64,000 nt of DNA, from contig CM069445.1 in the NCBI GenBank assembly GCA_035610835.1, positions 80,011,465-80,075,464 of the forward strand. The letters are read 5' to 3'. Of this stretch, positions 62,845 through 64,000 are shown in pieces (within the stretch, counting starts at the first letter, position 1; each line of letters opens with the position of its first letter). The DNA comes from Ophiura sarsii (taxonomy: Eukaryota; Echinodermata; Ophiuroidea; Amphilepidida; Ophiuridae). The notes under the pieces were generated by a model. That model did not search any database and had not been told where the DNA came from. It saw only the letters and a program-made list of their open reading frames with translations. A program made the translations under genes and the position numbers.

Positions 62845-63717
62845 GGTAACAGCGTGACGGTTTGGAAGATATTTTCACACTTCATATGCAAATAACATAC
62901 ACATTTGAATTATTCAGAACATTTGTTTATTGCATTTCTACTACTACTAGTACAACCTACACATAGAAAGGAAAAAAAAGAAAAAAATCATTCACATTTA
63001 TGAAATATGAATATTAATGAGTGCGGTAACAGCGTGACGCTAAAAGGACATAGGTATTTGTCTCATTTATGAATGGTTAAAACTCTGTGAACTTTTCTTT
63101 TCTTTTAAAGTTTCATCAGGTGGATTGTAATTATAAGAAAGTCAGCTATAACTTCCCTGTATAAAAAAGAAAATATCTTATGATTTTAGATATATATGAC
63201 ACAATAAACAAATTTGCATACGGTAACAGCGTGACGGTAACAGCGTGACCAAAGGCTGACCCTATATGAGCAATGCAAAAAGATCAAACATTGACGATAC
63301 AATGATCTCCAAAACTTACACTGATTATAGTGATTGTTGATTTTAATTAAATTAAATCACATTATAGTGTTCTTTGTTAGTTTAAAATAGATAAAATACA
63401 ATATTAAATACAATATTAAGTTAATTAAATTATCCAATAAAAACACATTTAACTTAAAAATTGTATTGGAACTCACTGTATAATTCAATGGGGGTCACGC
63501 TGTTACCGTCACGCTGTAACCAAAAAAGTAACAGCGTGACATATTGCTAATTGAAATAATTAATTAACAAAAGGTAGTACTGCATCTTTGAAGCATGTAT
63601 GTTATAGGTCTATGGGAGTGTGCTTTGCATTGCAAGTATTATTTAATTTGTGTATGTAGATTTAATGAAAATTTTAAAAAACCATAAAAACATCAATTTT
63701 TTTGGTAACAGCGTGAC
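62845..63717. repeat. Cluster of eight GGTAACAGCGTGAC motifs
   Basis: Plus-strand copies start at 62845, 63025, 63222, 63236, 63528 (first base missing) and 63704; minus-strand copies are at 63494-63507 and 63508-63521. The intervening DNA is AT-rich and unrelated between copies. Two pairs are directly abutted. The 14-bp core is nearly invariant. Confidence 0.85.
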
Positions 63718-64000
63718 ATTTTGGTGAAATCTTAATAAAAATTGATCGTTGAGTCGCAACGCAGAGTGGTTTTTTGTGTTTTTTTTAATTTAAAGAATAA
63801 TATAAGTATGTAAGAGCTCACAACTGAAAAAATAATTTTAAAGTGATTATTTTTAGTTTATAAATGAATAGCATTATAAATAACAGATTTTACAACAAAA
63901 TTAATAAAATTAGTAGATTATGCTAATTAAAACGGGGAAAAAACACAAAATATGTAAAAAAAATGAAAATAAAGTTCATATCTGGAAAATTTAGACTTAT
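63718..64000. other. AT-rich end of window, nothing recognised
   Basis: The last 280 bp are A/T-rich with no motif copy, exon or element end visible. Confidence 0.5.

Overview
This is a eukaryotic window from an AT-rich, intron-rich, transposon-dense genome. It most resembles a marine invertebrate deuterostome, probably an echinoderm. The reasons are a spliced animal-type NAMPT gene with GT/AG introns, metazoan-type histone 3'-end signals, a eukaryotic tRNA-Asn, tRNA-headed SINEs and many short terminal-inverted-repeat (TIR) elements. The species cannot be named from the sequence alone.

One conventional protein-coding gene is present and complete: nicotinamide phosphoribosyltransferase (NAMPT) on the minus strand, nine coding exons between 34355 (ATG) and 8823 (stop), 481 residues. 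Its introns hold most of the mobile DNA in the first half of the window. Intron 3 (18412-28232) also carries, on the opposite strand, a tRNA-Asn(GTT) locus and the most unusual object here.

That object lies at 22414-25828 and is bounded by two 275-bp direct repeats that differ at about one base. Inside are a CCAAT/TATA promoter, a well-formed type I hammerhead ribozyme (23328-23386), tandem upstream repeats, a second TATA promoter, an intronless 239-codon ORF of unknown family, and two consecutive histone-mRNA-type 3' stem-loops with purine-rich downstream elements. A non-histone ORF in the full layout of a replication-dependent histone gene, inside a mobile-element-like frame with a ribozyme, is the best candidate for an undescribed system.

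Layout: 1-8.2 kb, diverged tandem and fold-back repeats and nested small DNA transposons. 8.8-34.4 kb, NAMPT and its introns. 33.1-36.5 kb, two remnants of non-LTR retrotransposons, one split from its tail by a TIR element. 36.5-45.9 kb, mostly unrecognised sequence. 45.9-52.3 kb, a symmetric A-B-B-A repeat block and hAT-like elements. 52.6-57.5 kb, a satellite of 39/42-bp units. 57.7-60.3 kb, an unrelated 38-bp satellite. 60.3-64 kb, hairpin elements and a cluster of eight copies of a 14-bp motif. Several small elements have clear target-site duplications (8 bp hAT-like, TA mariner-like, TTAA piggyBac-like, TTA Harbinger-like). Family names for them rest on TIRs and duplications only; none encodes a transposase here.
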